DNA from: Thalassococcus profundi
GTDB taxonomy: Bacteria; Pseudomonadota; Alphaproteobacteria; Rhodobacterales; Rhodobacteraceae
Assembly (NCBI RefSeq): GCF_003344785.1
Contig: NZ_QPMK01000001.1
Location: 147,501 to 198,525 of the forward strand
Reading direction: 5' to 3'
DNA length: 51,025 nucleotides
Below, in pieces: positions 36,969 through 48,050 of this stretch. Below the pieces are notes generated by a model. The model made no database searches and was not told the DNA's origin. It saw only the letters and a list, made by a program, of their open reading frames with translations. Numbering within the stretch: the stretch's first letter is position 1; each line of letters opens with the position of its first letter. Position numbers and translations under genes: made by a program.

Positions 36969-38339
36969 TTAGTCCAGAACCGCGGCCACGGCCTTCGCGG
37001 TCTTGTCTGCGATCTCGTCGGCTTCCGCGGTGGTCAGGCAGAAGGGCGGCGCAAAGCCCAGGATATCACCCTGCGGCATCGCCCGCGCGATCACCCCGTG
37101 CTCCAGCAGCGCCGCCGCGACCCGCGCGCCGACCTTTTCCGAGGCATCGAAGAAGGTGCGGCTGTTCCGGTCCTTCACGAATTCCACCGCGCAGAGCATG
37201 CCTTCGCCGCGCACATCGCCCACATGGGCATGGGCGCCAACCGCCTCGGCCATGACCTTGTTCAGATAGGCGCCGTTCTCGCCGGCCTGCTGCACGAGGT
37301 TCAGCTCGTCGATCAGCTTCAGGTTCGCCACACCGGCGGCCGCGCCGATGGGATGGGCCGAATAGGTCCAGCCATGGCCGATCGGCCCGTTCTCGTCGGT
37401 CCCCTGCTCCAGCACCTTCCACATCTTGTCGCTGACGATCGATCCCGACAGCGGCGCATAGGCCGAGGTCAGGCCCTTGGCGATGGTGATGAGGTCAGGC
37501 TTCAGTCCGTAATGCTCGGACCCGAACATGCTGCCCAGGCGGCCGAAGCCGGTGACCACCTCGTCGGCGATGAGCAGGATATCGTGCTTGGCCAGCACCG
37601 CCTGGATCGCCTCCCAGTAACCCGCGGGCGGCGGCACGATCCCGCCTGTGCCAAGCACCGGCTCCCCGATGAAGGCCGCGATGGTGTCGGCACCTTCTTC
37701 CGCGATCAGCGCCTCGAGTTCGGCGGCGCAATGGGCGACGAAATCGGCCTCGGACATCGCGGTGTCGGCGCGGCGGAAATAATACGGCGCCTCGGTGTGG
37801 ATCACCTGGGACAGCGGCAGGTCGAACTTCTTGTGGAAAAGCTCGAGCCCGGTCAGCGACCCGGTCATGAGGCCCGACCCGTGATAGCCGCGCCAGCGCG
37901 AGATGATCTTCTTCTTCTCGGGGCGGCCCAGGATGTTGTTGTAGTACCAGACCAGCTTGATGTTGGTCTCGTTCGCATCGGACCCGGACATGCCGAAATA
38001 GACCTTGGACATGTGCTCGGGCGCGCGGTCGAGGATCATCTTCGACAGGGTGATAGACGCCTCGGTGCCGTGGCCGACATAGGCATGGTAATAGGCGAGC
38101 TCCTTCGCCTGGGCGGCGATGGCCTCGGCGATGTCCTGGCGGCCGTAGCCGACGTTCACGCAGTAGAGCCCGGCAAAGGCGTCAAGCAGACGGGTGCCGT
38201 CGCGATCCTCGATATGGCAGTTGGTGCCGCCGGTGATGACCCGGTTCGGCAGGTTGCCGCGGGCGAATTCCGCCAGGTGCGTGGAGGGGTGAAAGAAATT
38301 CTCACGGTCCCACTGGTCCAGCATGTCGTTCTTCAGCAT
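36969..38339 (-). CDS. atf: Class III PLP aminotransferase of the ectoine-degradation set (Atf/DoeD)
   Basis: 456 aa. Class III features: [56 protein letters not shown] and the PLP lysine in [10 protein letters not shown]. Close to the crystallised Ruegeria TM1040 aminotransferase 3FCR, as I recall it. In the eut/doe pathway this enzyme converts L-2,4-diaminobutyrate to aspartate semialdehyde. The start at 38339 has an AAGGAAAG Shine-Dalgarno. It lies downstream of ssd with a 119-nt gap that holds a dispersed repeat. Its usual co-substrate is pyruvate or 2-oxoglutarate; which is not decided by sequence. Confidence 0.88.
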   Translation of the reverse strand: MLKNDMLDQWDRENFFHPSTHLAEFARGNLPNRVITGGTNCHIEDRDGTRLLDAFAGLYCVNVGYGRQDIAEAIAAQAKELAYYHAYVGHGTEASITLSKMILDRAPEHMSKVYFGMSGSDANETNIKLVWYYNNILGRPEKKKIISRWRGYHGSGLMTGSLTGLELFHKKFDLPLSQVIHTEAPYYFRRADTAMSEADFVAHCAAELEALIAEEGADTIAAFIGEPVLGTGGIVPPPAGYWEAIQAVLAKHDILLIADEVVTGFGRLGSMFGSEHYGLKPDLITIAKGLTSAYAPLSGSIVSDKMWKVLEQGTDENGPIGHGWTYSAHPIGAAAGVANLKLIDELNLVQQAGENGAYLNKVMAEAVGAHAHVGDVRGEGMLCAVEFVKDRNSRTFFDASEKVGARVAAALLEHGVIARAMPQGDILGFAPPFCLTTAEADEIADKTAKAVAAVLD

Positions 38340-38367
38340 CGTCTTTCCTTTCGCAGGCGCCGCGCGC

Positions 38368-38408
38368 CCCTTCATCTTGCCACTAAACTCCCGCCGGAGG
38401 CTCCGGCG
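38368..38408 (+). repeat. Dispersed repeat copy 1 with CGCCGGAG palindrome
   Basis: 38368-38391 (CCCTTCATCTTGCC-N2-TAAACTCC) matches 43923-43946 at 22 of 24 positions. Here it continues into a perfect palindrome, CGCCGGAG-G-CTCCGGCG (38392-38408). It lies between ssd and atf. The same element occurs in many intergenic regions of Rhodobacteraceae, from general experience. Confidence 0.6.
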
Positions 38409-38458
38409 CGTCCCGTCCGCGCTTCCGGCTTGCATGTCGCGCTCAGGCCCGGTCGTGA

Positions 38459-39943
38459 TCAGGCCCAGTCGCGGCACACATACTTGATCTCGGTGAAGGC
38501 TTCCAAGCCCTGCCGCGCGCCTTCGCGGCCCAGACCCGACTGCTTCATCCCGCCAAAGGGGATCGGCGCGCCGGTCACCTTGGTGCGGTTGACCGCGACC
38601 ATGCCGAACTGCAGCGCCCGGGCCAGCCGGTAGATGCGGCGCGGGTCCATGGTGTGCACGTAGGCCACCAGCCCGTATTCGCTGTCGTTGGCGCGTGCCA
38701 GCACCTCGTCCTCGCTGTCGAAGGGTACGATGGCCGCGACAGGACCAAAGGTTTCCTCTTTCAGGATCAGCGCGTCGGCAGGCACGTCCGCCAGGACAGT
38801 CGGCTGGTAGAAAAGCGGCCCAAGCGTGTGGCGGTCGCCGCCGCAGACCAGCTTCGCGCCCTTCTTGAGCGCGTCGGCCACGTGCTCTTCCTGCTTGGCG
38901 ACGGCCTTTTCGTTCATCAGCGGTCCGATTTCGGGATCGTCCATGCCGATGCCGATGCTCAGATCTTTCGTGGCGGCGGCGAATTTCTCGACGAAGGCGT
39001 CGTAGATGCCGCGTTCGACGAAGATGCGGTTGGCGCCCAGGCAATCCTGGCCCGAAGTGGCAAACTTGGCCTTCATCGTCTCCTCGACCGCCTGATCGAG
39101 GTCGGTGTCGCCGAAGACCAGCACCGGCGCGTGGCCGCCCAGTTCCATGATCAGGGATTTCACGGTGCCCGCGCATTGCCGGTAAAGCAGCCGGCCGACC
39201 TCGGTCGAGCCGGTGAAGGACAGCACGCGCACCCGCGCGTCCTGGGTCCAGGGCTCGACGATCTCGGGCGCGTGGCCGGTGACGACGTTGAAGACACCCG
39301 CCGGGAACCCGGCGCGGTCGGCAAGCTCGGCCAGCGCCAAGGCCGAAAACGGCGTCTCGGCGCTGGGGTGGGCGACCACGGTGCAGCCAGCGGCCAGCGC
39401 CGCCGCGGCCTTGCGGGTCAGCATCGCGGCGGGGAAGTTCCACGGCGTGATGAGCGCGGCGACACCCATCGGTTCGCGCCACAGCTCGACCTCGGCATCG
39501 GGCAGGTGCGAGGTCACGCCCTCGATGTTCGGACGGCGGCATTCCTCGGCGTAGAATTCGATGAAATCGGCGGCATAGGTGATCTCGCCGCGCGCTTCGG
39601 AAATCGGCTTGCCCTGCTCCAGCACCATGATCCGGGCGAGGTCCTCGCGGTGTTCGATCATCAGCTCGTACCAGCGGCGCAGCAGCCGCGCGCGGTCCTG
39701 CGGCAGGGTGTTGGACCACGGTTCGAAGGCCGCCTCGGCTGCATCCACCGCGCGGGTGGAATCGGCGCCGGTCAGTTTGGCCACCTCGCCCAGCCATTCG
39801 CCATCAGCCGGGTTGGTCACCGCAAAGGAGGCACCCTCGGCGCCCTGGTTCCACTTGCCGCCGATATAGGAAAAGCTGCGCACCAGGCGCGGGTCGTCGG
39901 CCTCGGCCAGCGGCGATTTCGGAAGGGTCTGATGAACGGTCAT
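38459..39943 (-). CDS. ssd: NAD(P)-dependent aldehyde dehydrogenase of the ectoine-degradation set (Ssd/DoeC)
   Basis: 494 aa. Aldehyde dehydrogenase of the succinate-semialdehyde type: catalytic Glu267 (MELGGHAP) and Cys301 ([10 protein letters not shown]), with NAD-fold segments [10 protein letters not shown] and PWNFPAAM. In the eut/doe pathway it oxidises aspartate semialdehyde to aspartate. The usual nicotinamide-cofactor lysine of VVKPSExTP is His here ([10 protein letters not shown]), which may be normal for this branch. The start at 39943 is preceded by a leader holding two near-identical dyads, putative AsnC sites. The gene lies 135 nt after asnC and before atf. Confidence 0.88.
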   Translation of the reverse strand: MTVHQTLPKSPLAEADDPRLVRSFSYIGGKWNQGAEGASFAVTNPADGEWLGEVAKLTGADSTRAVDAAEAAFEPWSNTLPQDRARLLRRWYELMIEHREDLARIMVLEQGKPISEARGEITYAADFIEFYAEECRRPNIEGVTSHLPDAEVELWREPMGVAALITPWNFPAAMLTRKAAAALAAGCTVVAHPSAETPFSALALAELADRAGFPAGVFNVVTGHAPEIVEPWTQDARVRVLSFTGSTEVGRLLYRQCAGTVKSLIMELGGHAPVLVFGDTDLDQAVEETMKAKFATSGQDCLGANRIFVERGIYDAFVEKFAAATKDLSIGIGMDDPEIGPLMNEKAVAKQEEHVADALKKGAKLVCGGDRHTLGPLFYQPTVLADVPADALILKEETFGPVAAIVPFDSEDEVLARANDSEYGLVAYVHTMDPRRIYRLARALQFGMVAVNRTKVTGAPIPFGGMKQSGLGREGARQGLEAFTEIKYVCRDWA

Positions 39944-40019
39944 GGGGTGTCTCCTCTGACTGAAGTGTCCCATGCCTACGGCAGGACCGGCAGAGAGCGA
40001 GACCAAAGATACGCTCAGT

Positions 40020-40070
40020 GGCAGAGGATTCCTCTGCCAGGGCAGCCGCCGGGCAGAGGATACCTCCGGC
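40020..40070. promoter_or_regulatory. Tandem dyads, candidate AsnC/DoeX operators before ssd
   Basis: GGCAGAGGATTCCTCTGCC at 40020-40038 is a perfect palindrome. GGCAGAGGATACCTCCGG starts at 40052, 32 bp later (three helical turns). The core CAG-N3-ATT-N3-CTG agrees with the Lrp-type YAGHAWATTWTDCTR at 11 of 15 positions. The half-site GGCAGAGG recurs at 42575-42582 before eutB. They lie just downstream of asnC and upstream of ssd-atf. Confidence 0.5.
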
Positions 40071-40078
40071 GGCGGCGG

Positions 40079-40558
40079 TCACTCATCAGACAGGAGCCCC
40101 AGCGGCAGGCCGTACGAGGATTTCACCCGTTTGGTCACGATATAGGTGTAATAGCGTGCCAACCCCACGCGGGCCTCGAGCAGCGCGTCGATCAGCCGTT
40201 GATAGGCGTCGATGTCACGGGTCACCACCTGAATGAGGTAATCGAACCCGCCGCCCAGTGCCCAGGCCCAGGTGATTTCCTCGTATTGGGCGACGGCGCG
40301 TTCGAAGGCCTGGAAATGCTCGGTCTTGTGGCCTTCGAGTTCGCAGGCGACGAACACCACCACGTGCGGTCCGAAGGCCCGCAGCGCCAGGCGCGCGCCA
40401 TACCCTTCGATGATGCCGGCCGTCTCCAGCTTTTTCAGCCGCTCCCAGCAGGGGGTCGGCGACAGGCCCACGCGGTCGGCCAGTTCCGCCTTGGTGATGC
40501 GTCCCTCCGCGCTCAGCACGCGCAGGATTTCCAGGTCGCGGGCGTCGAGCTTGATCAT
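40079..40558 (-). CDS. asnC: AsnC/Lrp-family regulator of ectoine catabolism (AsnC/DoeX)
   Basis: 159 aa. N-terminal helix-turn-helix (ILRVLSAEGRITKAELADRVGLSPTPCWERLKKLE, about residues 10-44) and C-terminal ligand-binding RAM domain (ALGGGFDYLIQVVTRDIDAYQRL). It has the gene order eutC-asnC-ssd-atf known from marine Rhodobacterales. In Halomonas DoeX, a homologue, regulates ectoine degradation. The start overlaps the eutC stop by 4 nt. The likely targets are the dyads at 40020 and possibly a half-site before eutB. Confidence 0.9.
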   Translation of the reverse strand: MIKLDARDLEILRVLSAEGRITKAELADRVGLSPTPCWERLKKLETAGIIEGYGARLALRAFGPHVVVFVACELEGHKTEHFQAFERAVAQYEEITWAWALGGGFDYLIQVVTRDIDAYQRLIDALLEARVGLARYYTYIVTKRVKSSYGLPLGLLSDE

Positions 40559-41535
40559 GCAGCCGCCGTACCGCGATCCAGCAGGTCCATCACGTGCTGC
40601 GCGATCACCGTGTCCTGCGCGCCGGTGCCGGTCAGGTCCGCGATGGTGATGTCGCGCGGGTGGCGGCGGCCGGGGTGCTGGCCGGTGATGACCTGGCCCA
40701 GTTCCACCGGGTCGCCCCCGGTCCAGTCGCCCGACGCAAGTGCGGCGCGCAATTCGCCGCGCAGCGCCACCTGCGGCGCGCTGTCGGCCACGTAGAGATC
40801 AGCCCGAGCAAGACAGGCGCCGGCCAGCTCCTGCTTGTCCGGCGCGTCCGACCCCATCGCGGTGATGTGCAGCTCGGGATGCAGGCTCTCCGCTGCGAAC
40901 AGCGGGCGGAAGGACGGCGTCGTGGTCACCACCAGCTGGCTGCGCTTCACCAGGATGTTGGGATCGCTGCAGACCTCGGCCTCGCAGCCGATGTCGCGGG
41001 CGAGGTCGGCGGCACAGGCGGCGGCCTTTTCCAGATCGCGCCCCCAGACCAGCACCCGTTCGAAGGGCCGCACCAGATGCGCCGCCTGCATCTGAAGCCG
41101 CGCCTGCAACCCGGTGCCGATCACCCCGGCCGTGCTCACCGACTCGGGCGCCAGGTGCCGCGCCGCGACCGCGCCCGCGGCAGCTGTGCGCAGGTCGGTG
41201 AGGTAGCCGCGGTCGAGAAGCACCGCCCGCACCGACCCGTCCAGCGCCGACAGCACCGTGACCATGCCGCCGAGGCTGGGCAGCCCCTGCTTCGGATTGT
41301 CGAAGAACCCTGTGCTGACCTTCAGCGCGACGCTGTCCAGGCCCGAGACATAGGCAGTCTTCGCGTCGATCTCGGCATTGCGTTCGTGCAGTTCGACCGA
41401 CATGATCGGCGGCATCATGACCCGGCCTTCGGCCAATGCCACGAAGGCCCCCTCGACCATGTCCACAAGTTGCGTGTCCAGCGTGACGATCCGGCGCAGA
41501 TGCGCCTCGGTCACGACGCGGGTGTCATCGACCAT
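40555..41535 (-). CDS. eutC: EutC, ornithine cyclodeaminase-like enzyme
   Basis: 326 aa. The ornithine cyclodeaminase/mu-crystallin fold is seen in VMMPPIMSVELHERNAEIDAKTAYVSG, LDRGYLTDLRTAAAGAVAARHLA and the NAD-binding TAGVIGTGLQARLQ (about residue 135). EutC belongs to the ectoine-utilisation set and is proposed to act with EutB on 5-hydroxyectoine-derived compounds. It overlaps eutB by 11 nt at its start and asnC by 4 nt at its end. Homologues also act as iminosuccinate reductases (BhcD), so the substrate could differ. Confidence 0.88.
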   Translation of the reverse strand: MVDDTRVVTEAHLRRIVTLDTQLVDMVEGAFVALAEGRVMMPPIMSVELHERNAEIDAKTAYVSGLDSVALKVSTGFFDNPKQGLPSLGGMVTVLSALDGSVRAVLLDRGYLTDLRTAAAGAVAARHLAPESVSTAGVIGTGLQARLQMQAAHLVRPFERVLVWGRDLEKAAACAADLARDIGCEAEVCSDPNILVKRSQLVVTTTPSFRPLFAAESLHPELHITAMGSDAPDKQELAGACLARADLYVADSAPQVALRGELRAALASGDWTGGDPVELGQVITGQHPGRRHPRDITIADLTGTGAQDTVIAQHVMDLLDRGTAAA

Positions 41536-42541
41536 AGGGCGTCCCCTTCACCGTCAGGTCGCCCAGCACCACGTCGCGGCCCGAAATCACGTCGGTGAAC
41601 ATCTTCATGTCCACGTTGCGCCCGGTAATCACCGTCGCCGCGGGCCGGTCGAGCGTGACCTTCCCGGCGAGCACCGCCGCCAAGCCGACGACGCAGGCCC
41701 CTTCGGCCACGATCCGGTCCTCGTGATACAGCACCTGCATGGCGCCGTAGATTTCCTCTTCGGTCACCGTCACCACCTCGTCCAGAAGCTCGCGGCACAT
41801 GGCCAAGGTCAGCCGGTTGTCGACTCCGATGCCACCGCCCAGCGAATCCGCAAGGCTCGCCACCTCCTCGACCGGGACCGGGCGCCCCGCCTTGAGGCTT
41901 TCGGCCATGGCCGCGCCCCGGTCCATGCTGATGCCGACGATGCGGATGTCCGGCCGGATGGCGCGCGCCGCCCGCGCGATGCCCGCCGCAAGCCCGCCGC
42001 CCGACAGCGGCAGCAGCAGCGTGCCGACCTCAGGCCGCGCCGCCATGATCTCGAGCCCGATGGTTCCCTGCCCGGCGATCACGAAGGGATCGTCGAAGGG
42101 CGAGATTTCCGTCAGCCCCTCCTCGGCCACCAGCCGCCGGCTTTCGGCCAGCGCATCGTCCTGCGACCGCCCCACGATGCAGACCTCCGCGCCCAGCGCA
42201 CGGATGCCGTCGACCTTGGTCTGCGGCACCAGTTCCGACATGCAGATCACCGCGCGCAGGCCTCTTTCGCGCGCCGCGTAAGCCACCCCGCGGCCGTGGT
42301 TGCCGGTCGAACAGCAGGTCACGCCGGCGCAGCCCTCCGGCAGCGAGGCAACGGCGTTGAGCGCGCCGCGCAGCTTGAAGGCGCCGATCGGTTGCATGTT
42401 TTCTAGCTTGAGCCAGAACGGTTGCCCGGACCGGGATTCCATGAAGGGCGACGGCACCAGCGGCGTGGCATCGGCCACCCCCCGGATCACCCGCGCAGCG
42501 GACATGATATCGGAAAGCGTCACGGTGGCGGCGTCGGGCAT
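41525..42541 (-). CDS. eutB: EutB, threonine-dehydratase-like PLP enzyme
   Basis: 338 aa. Fold type II PLP enzyme; the PLP lysine is K56 in PIGAFKLRGALNAV, and CSTGNHGRGVAYAA and the Gly-rich PLSGGGLAAGIARAAR bind the phosphate. It is the catabolic serine/threonine dehydratase-like EutB of the ectoine/5-hydroxyectoine operon. It is closely related to threo-3-hydroxyaspartate ammonia-lyases. It heads the five-gene operon eutB-eutC-asnC-ssd-atf. The start at 42541 fits the family; upstream frame extensions lie in the MFS gene. eutA and the transporter genes are not present. Confidence 0.9.
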   Translation of the reverse strand: MPDAATVTLSDIMSAARVIRGVADATPLVPSPFMESRSGQPFWLKLENMQPIGAFKLRGALNAVASLPEGCAGVTCCSTGNHGRGVAYAARERGLRAVICMSELVPQTKVDGIRALGAEVCIVGRSQDDALAESRRLVAEEGLTEISPFDDPFVIAGQGTIGLEIMAARPEVGTLLLPLSGGGLAAGIARAARAIRPDIRIVGISMDRGAAMAESLKAGRPVPVEEVASLADSLGGGIGVDNRLTLAMCRELLDEVVTVTEEEIYGAMQVLYHEDRIVAEGACVVGLAAVLAGKVTLDRPAATVITGRNVDMKMFTDVISGRDVVLGDLTVKGTPYGR

Positions 42542-42615
42542 CGGGTCGGTCCTTGCAAGTCTGGGCCGACTATAGGCAGAGGCCCCGGGGATGCAAAGAC
42601 CGCAGCCCGGCTTGC

Positions 42616-42648
42616 GCGACAATCGCCTTTCGCGCCCGCGATTGTCGC
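42616..42648. promoter_or_regulatory. 11-bp inverted repeat between eutB and the MFS gene
   Basis: GCGACAATCGC (42616-42626) and GCGATTGTCGC (42638-42648) are perfect inverted copies, 22 bp centre to centre. Each arm is itself a GCGA-N3-TCGC palindrome. The spacing of two helical turns suits a cooperative dimeric regulator for both divergent genes. The regulator is unknown. Confidence 0.6.
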
Positions 42649-42691
42649 ATTGGGGATACCGGCCCGCCCTGCGCGGCGCTAGGGTGCGGCC

Positions 42692-43921
42692 ATGCGCGAC
42701 GACACCAGCCCCTTCGACACCCGCTATTCCTGGCTCCGGCTCGCCATCACGCTGACGGTGGCGGTGATGGGCAATGTCGGCATGTGGGCAATCGTCGTTG
42801 TGATGCCCGAGGTCGGGACGGAATTCGACGCGGGCCGCGCCGCAACCGCGCTGCCCTATACCACGACGATGCTCGGCTTCGCCCTGGGCAACATGCTCAT
42901 CGGCCGCGCCGTCGACCGTTTCGGCATCACCGCGTCGCTGACCGGCGCGGCGCTGCTGATCGCGGCGGGGTACGGGCTGGCGGCCCTCGCGCCCTCGATC
43001 GCGGTGCTGAGCCTCGTACAGTTCGCCATCGGCTTCGGCACCGCCTCGTGTTTCGGGCCGCTGATCGCCGACATCTCGCAATGGTTCCTGCGCCGACGGG
43101 GCATCGCCGTGGCCGTCGCCGCCTCGGGCAACTATCTCTCCGGCGCGATCTGGCCGGCGCTGCTGGGATGGTTCGCGGCGGATGCGGACTGGCGCTGGAT
43201 CTACACGGCGCTGGCGCTGCTGACCCTGGCGATCATCCTGCCGCTGGCGCAGCTTCTGCGGCCAAGCGTTCCGTCAGAGGCCTTGCAGCAGGCCGAAACC
43301 CAGAGCCGGCTGCACCGCCGCGCCACCGGGTTCAGCCCGCGACAGCTGCAATGGCTGCTGGGGTTCGCGGGGGTGGGCTGCTGCGTCGCCATGTCGATGC
43401 CGCAGGTGCATATCGTCTCGCTCTGCGTCGACATGGGCTTCGGCGCCGCCGTCGGGGCCGAGATGCTGTCGCTGATGCTGCTGGGCGGTGTGGTCTCGCG
43501 GCTGGCCTCCGGCGCGCTGGCCGACCGGCTGGGCGGTGTACGCACCCTGCTCATCGGCTCGACCCTGCAGGCCCTGGCGCTGTTTCTCTACCTGCCCGCG
43601 GGCGGGCTGGTGTCGCTTTACGCGGTAAGCCTGATCTTCGGCCTGAGCCAGGGCGGTATTGTCCCCAGCTACGCGGTCATCGTGCGCGAATACTTGCCCG
43701 CTCGCGAGGCCGGCGCACGCGTCGGCTTCGTCATGATGCTGACCATCGCCGGCATGGCGCTCGGCGGCTGGCTGTCGGGACTGATCTACGACCTGACCGG
43801 CAGCTACCAGTGGGCCTTCCTCAACGGGATCGTCTGGAACGGGCTCAACATCGCGATCATGATCGTGATCCTGCTGCGCGGACAACGCGCCGGACCTGCG
43901 CCCGGCGCGGCACCTGCCTAG
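42692..43921 (+). CDS. MFS transporter
   Basis: 409 aa with 12 predicted membrane segments. MFS motif-like GNMLIGRAVDRFG (motif A) lies at about residues 70-82, and a repeat of it at RLASGALADRLGG. It resembles monocarboxylate/oxalate-formate type carriers. It diverges from eutB across a strong inverted repeat, suggesting co-control and perhaps a role in solute uptake for the eut pathway. That is unproven. Confidence 0.88.
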   Translation: MRDDTSPFDTRYSWLRLAITLTVAVMGNVGMWAIVVVMPEVGTEFDAGRAATALPYTTTMLGFALGNMLIGRAVDRFGITASLTGAALLIAAGYGLAALAPSIAVLSLVQFAIGFGTASCFGPLIADISQWFLRRRGIAVAVAASGNYLSGAIWPALLGWFAADADWRWIYTALALLTLAIILPLAQLLRPSVPSEALQQAETQSRLHRRATGFSPRQLQWLLGFAGVGCCVAMSMPQVHIVSLCVDMGFGAAVGAEMLSLMLLGGVVSRLASGALADRLGGVRTLLIGSTLQALALFLYLPAGGLVSLYAVSLIFGLSQGGIVPSYAVIVREYLPAREAGARVGFVMMLTIAGMALGGWLSGLIYDLTGSYQWAFLNGIVWNGLNIAIMIVILLRGQRAGPAPGAAPA

Positions 43922-43922
43922 T

Positions 43923-43946
43923 CCCTTCATCTTGCCGATAAACTCC
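43923..43946 (+). repeat. Dispersed repeat copy 2
   Basis: Second copy of the 24-nt element found at 38368-38391 (22 of 24 identical), located just after the MFS stop. It lacks the CGCCGGAG palindrome and instead is followed by a different hairpin. Confidence 0.6.
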
Positions 43947-43953
43947 AGAGAGC

Positions 43954-43987
43954 ACGAGAGACAGCGTCTCTCGTATGCCGCAGGCAT
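43954..43987. terminator. Hairpins between the MFS gene and trhO
   Basis: ACGAGAGAC/GTCTCTCGT (43954-43962, 43966-43974) forms a 9-bp stem, directly followed by ATGCC/GGCAT (43975-43979, 43983-43987). They lie between converging genes and probably end transcription, though no T run is present. Confidence 0.55.
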
Positions 43988-43994
43988 TCCCGCC

Positions 43995-44915
43995 TCAGCT
44001 CTCGTCGCGCATATCCACCGCCAGGTGCCGCTCGCCCCGCGCCCGGGCCAGCGTGATCTGCTTCTGACGCTCGCGGAACCGCGCCTTGTCGGCGTCCGAG
44101 GTCTCGTCCATGCAGTGATGGCAGGACACGCCCTCCTCGAACGCGTGCCGCGCCCGATCTTCGGGCAGGATCGGACGGCGGCAGGCGTGGCAGAGCGCAT
44201 GGGGACCTTCGATCAACCCGTGCCCCACCGACACGCGCCCGTCGAAGACGAAGCAGTCGCCGCGCCAGGCGCTCTGCGCCTCGGGCACCTCTTCGAGGTA
44301 CTTCAGGATGCCGCCCTGCAGGTGATAGACCTCTTCCACCCCCTGCCCCAGCAGGTAATTGGTGGATTTCTCGCAGCGGATGCCGCCGGTGCAGAACATC
44401 GCGATGCGCTTGCCTTCGAACCGGTGCCTGTTGGCGACCCACCAGGCGGGAAACTCGCCGAAGCTGCGGGTGCCGGGGTCGATGGCGCCCTCAAAACTGC
44501 CGATGGCCACCTCGTAATCGTTGCGGGTGTCGATCACCGCCACGTCCGGCGCCGCGATCAGCGCGTTCCACTCGGCGGGCGGGACGTAATGCCCGACCCG
44601 GGCGCGCGGATCGACATCGGGCTGGCCCATGGTCACGATCTCTTTCTTGAGCCGCACCTTCATCCGCGCGAACGGCCGCTCCGCCGCCTCAGCCCGCTTC
44701 CACTCCAGCCCGGCGCAGCCCGGCAGCCCGCGGATATGCTCCAGCACCTGCAGGATGCCCGCCTCCGGTCCGGCAATCGTCCCGTTGACGCCCTCGCCCG
44801 CCAGCAGCAGTGTGCCGGTGATCGCCTGCTCCCGGCACAGCGCCAGCAGCGGCCCCCGCAGCGAAGCGGGGTCGTCGAAGCGGCTGAAGTGATAGAGCGC
44901 GGCGATGGTGAACAT
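43995..44915 (-). CDS. trhO: TrhO, tRNA uridine-34 hydroxylase (rhodanese-related)
   Basis: 306 aa. N-terminal domain with TGTLLLAGEGVNGTIAG, then a rhodanese domain with the active-site loop CTGGIRCEKST (Cys175), and a C-terminal Cys-rich part (CHACRRPI ... CHHCMDE) likely binding zinc. TrhO (formerly YceA) uses O2 to form 5-hydroxyuridine at tRNA position 34. The start at 44915 matches the family's MFTIAALYHF opening. It is divergent from pncA and converges on the MFS gene. Confidence 0.93.
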   Translation of the reverse strand: MFTIAALYHFSRFDDPASLRGPLLALCREQAITGTLLLAGEGVNGTIAGPEAGILQVLEHIRGLPGCAGLEWKRAEAAERPFARMKVRLKKEIVTMGQPDVDPRARVGHYVPPAEWNALIAAPDVAVIDTRNDYEVAIGSFEGAIDPGTRSFGEFPAWWVANRHRFEGKRIAMFCTGGIRCEKSTNYLLGQGVEEVYHLQGGILKYLEEVPEAQSAWRGDCFVFDGRVSVGHGLIEGPHALCHACRRPILPEDRARHAFEEGVSCHHCMDETSDADKARFRERQKQITLARARGERHLAVDMRDES

Positions 44916-45022
44916 GGCGCGCGCTTTACGCCCAGTGCGCGCGCGGATCAAGTGCGCGCCCCTTGCACCGAGGCACAGCACCTTTAAGACTCTCCGCGAC
45001 CGCAGCAAAGCCGGAGGACCCC

Positions 45023-45616
45023 ATGCACGCCCTTCTCGTCATCGACGTCCAGAACGATTTCTGCCCCGGCGGCGCGCTGGCGGTAGCCGAAGGCGACCGG
45101 ATCGTCGCGCCGATCAACGCGCTGATGGCCGAGTTCGACGCGGTGATCCTGACCCAGGACTGGCACCCGGCGGGCCATTCCTCCTTTGCCAGCCAGCACC
45201 CCGGCAAGGCGCCTATGGAGATGATCGAGATGCCGTATGGCCCGCAGGTGCTCTGGCCCGATCACTGCATCCAAGGGTCGGAGGGCGCCGCCTTTCACCC
45301 CGACCTCGACACCGACCGCGCCGATCTGGTAATCCGCAAAGGTTTCAACCCGGCCATCGACAGCTATTCGGCGCTGTACGAGAATGACCACGAGACGCCC
45401 ACCGGGCTCGACGGCTACCTGCGCAGCCGCGGCATCACCGCGCTGACGCTGGTTGGGCTCGCCACGGATTTCTGCGTCCATTTCTCTGCCGTGGACGCGG
45501 CCCGCGCCGGGTTCGACGTGACGCTGCGCGCCGATCTGTGCCGCGGCATCGACGTGGACGGGTCGCTGGACGCCGCGATGACGGCGATGCGCACCGCCGG
45601 GGTCCGCATCGCCTGA
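45023..45616 (+). CDS. pncA: PncA, nicotinamidase
   Basis: 197 aa. Isochorismatase-fold hydrolase with catalytic Asp8 (VIDVQNDFCPGG), metal-binding DWHPAGHSSF (D46, H48, H52) and nucleophile Cys151 (GLATDFCVHFSA). It converts nicotinamide to nicotinate for NAD salvage. PncB, which uses nicotinate, is encoded 2.4 kb downstream in the same direction, with one gene between. Shine-Dalgarno GGAGGA lies 6-7 nt before the ATG. Confidence 0.95.
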   Translation: MHALLVIDVQNDFCPGGALAVAEGDRIVAPINALMAEFDAVILTQDWHPAGHSSFASQHPGKAPMEMIEMPYGPQVLWPDHCIQGSEGAAFHPDLDTDRADLVIRKGFNPAIDSYSALYENDHETPTGLDGYLRSRGITALTLVGLATDFCVHFSAVDAARAGFDVTLRADLCRGIDVDGSLDAAMTAMRTAGVRIA

Positions 45617-45698
45617 ACGCGCGCCCGCGCGGTTTGCCCTTTTCTTAACCTTGCAGCGCTAGGTGTCGGGGAACGCATATGTTCCGGACCCTGACGCC

Positions 45699-48050
<2,352 letters not shown>

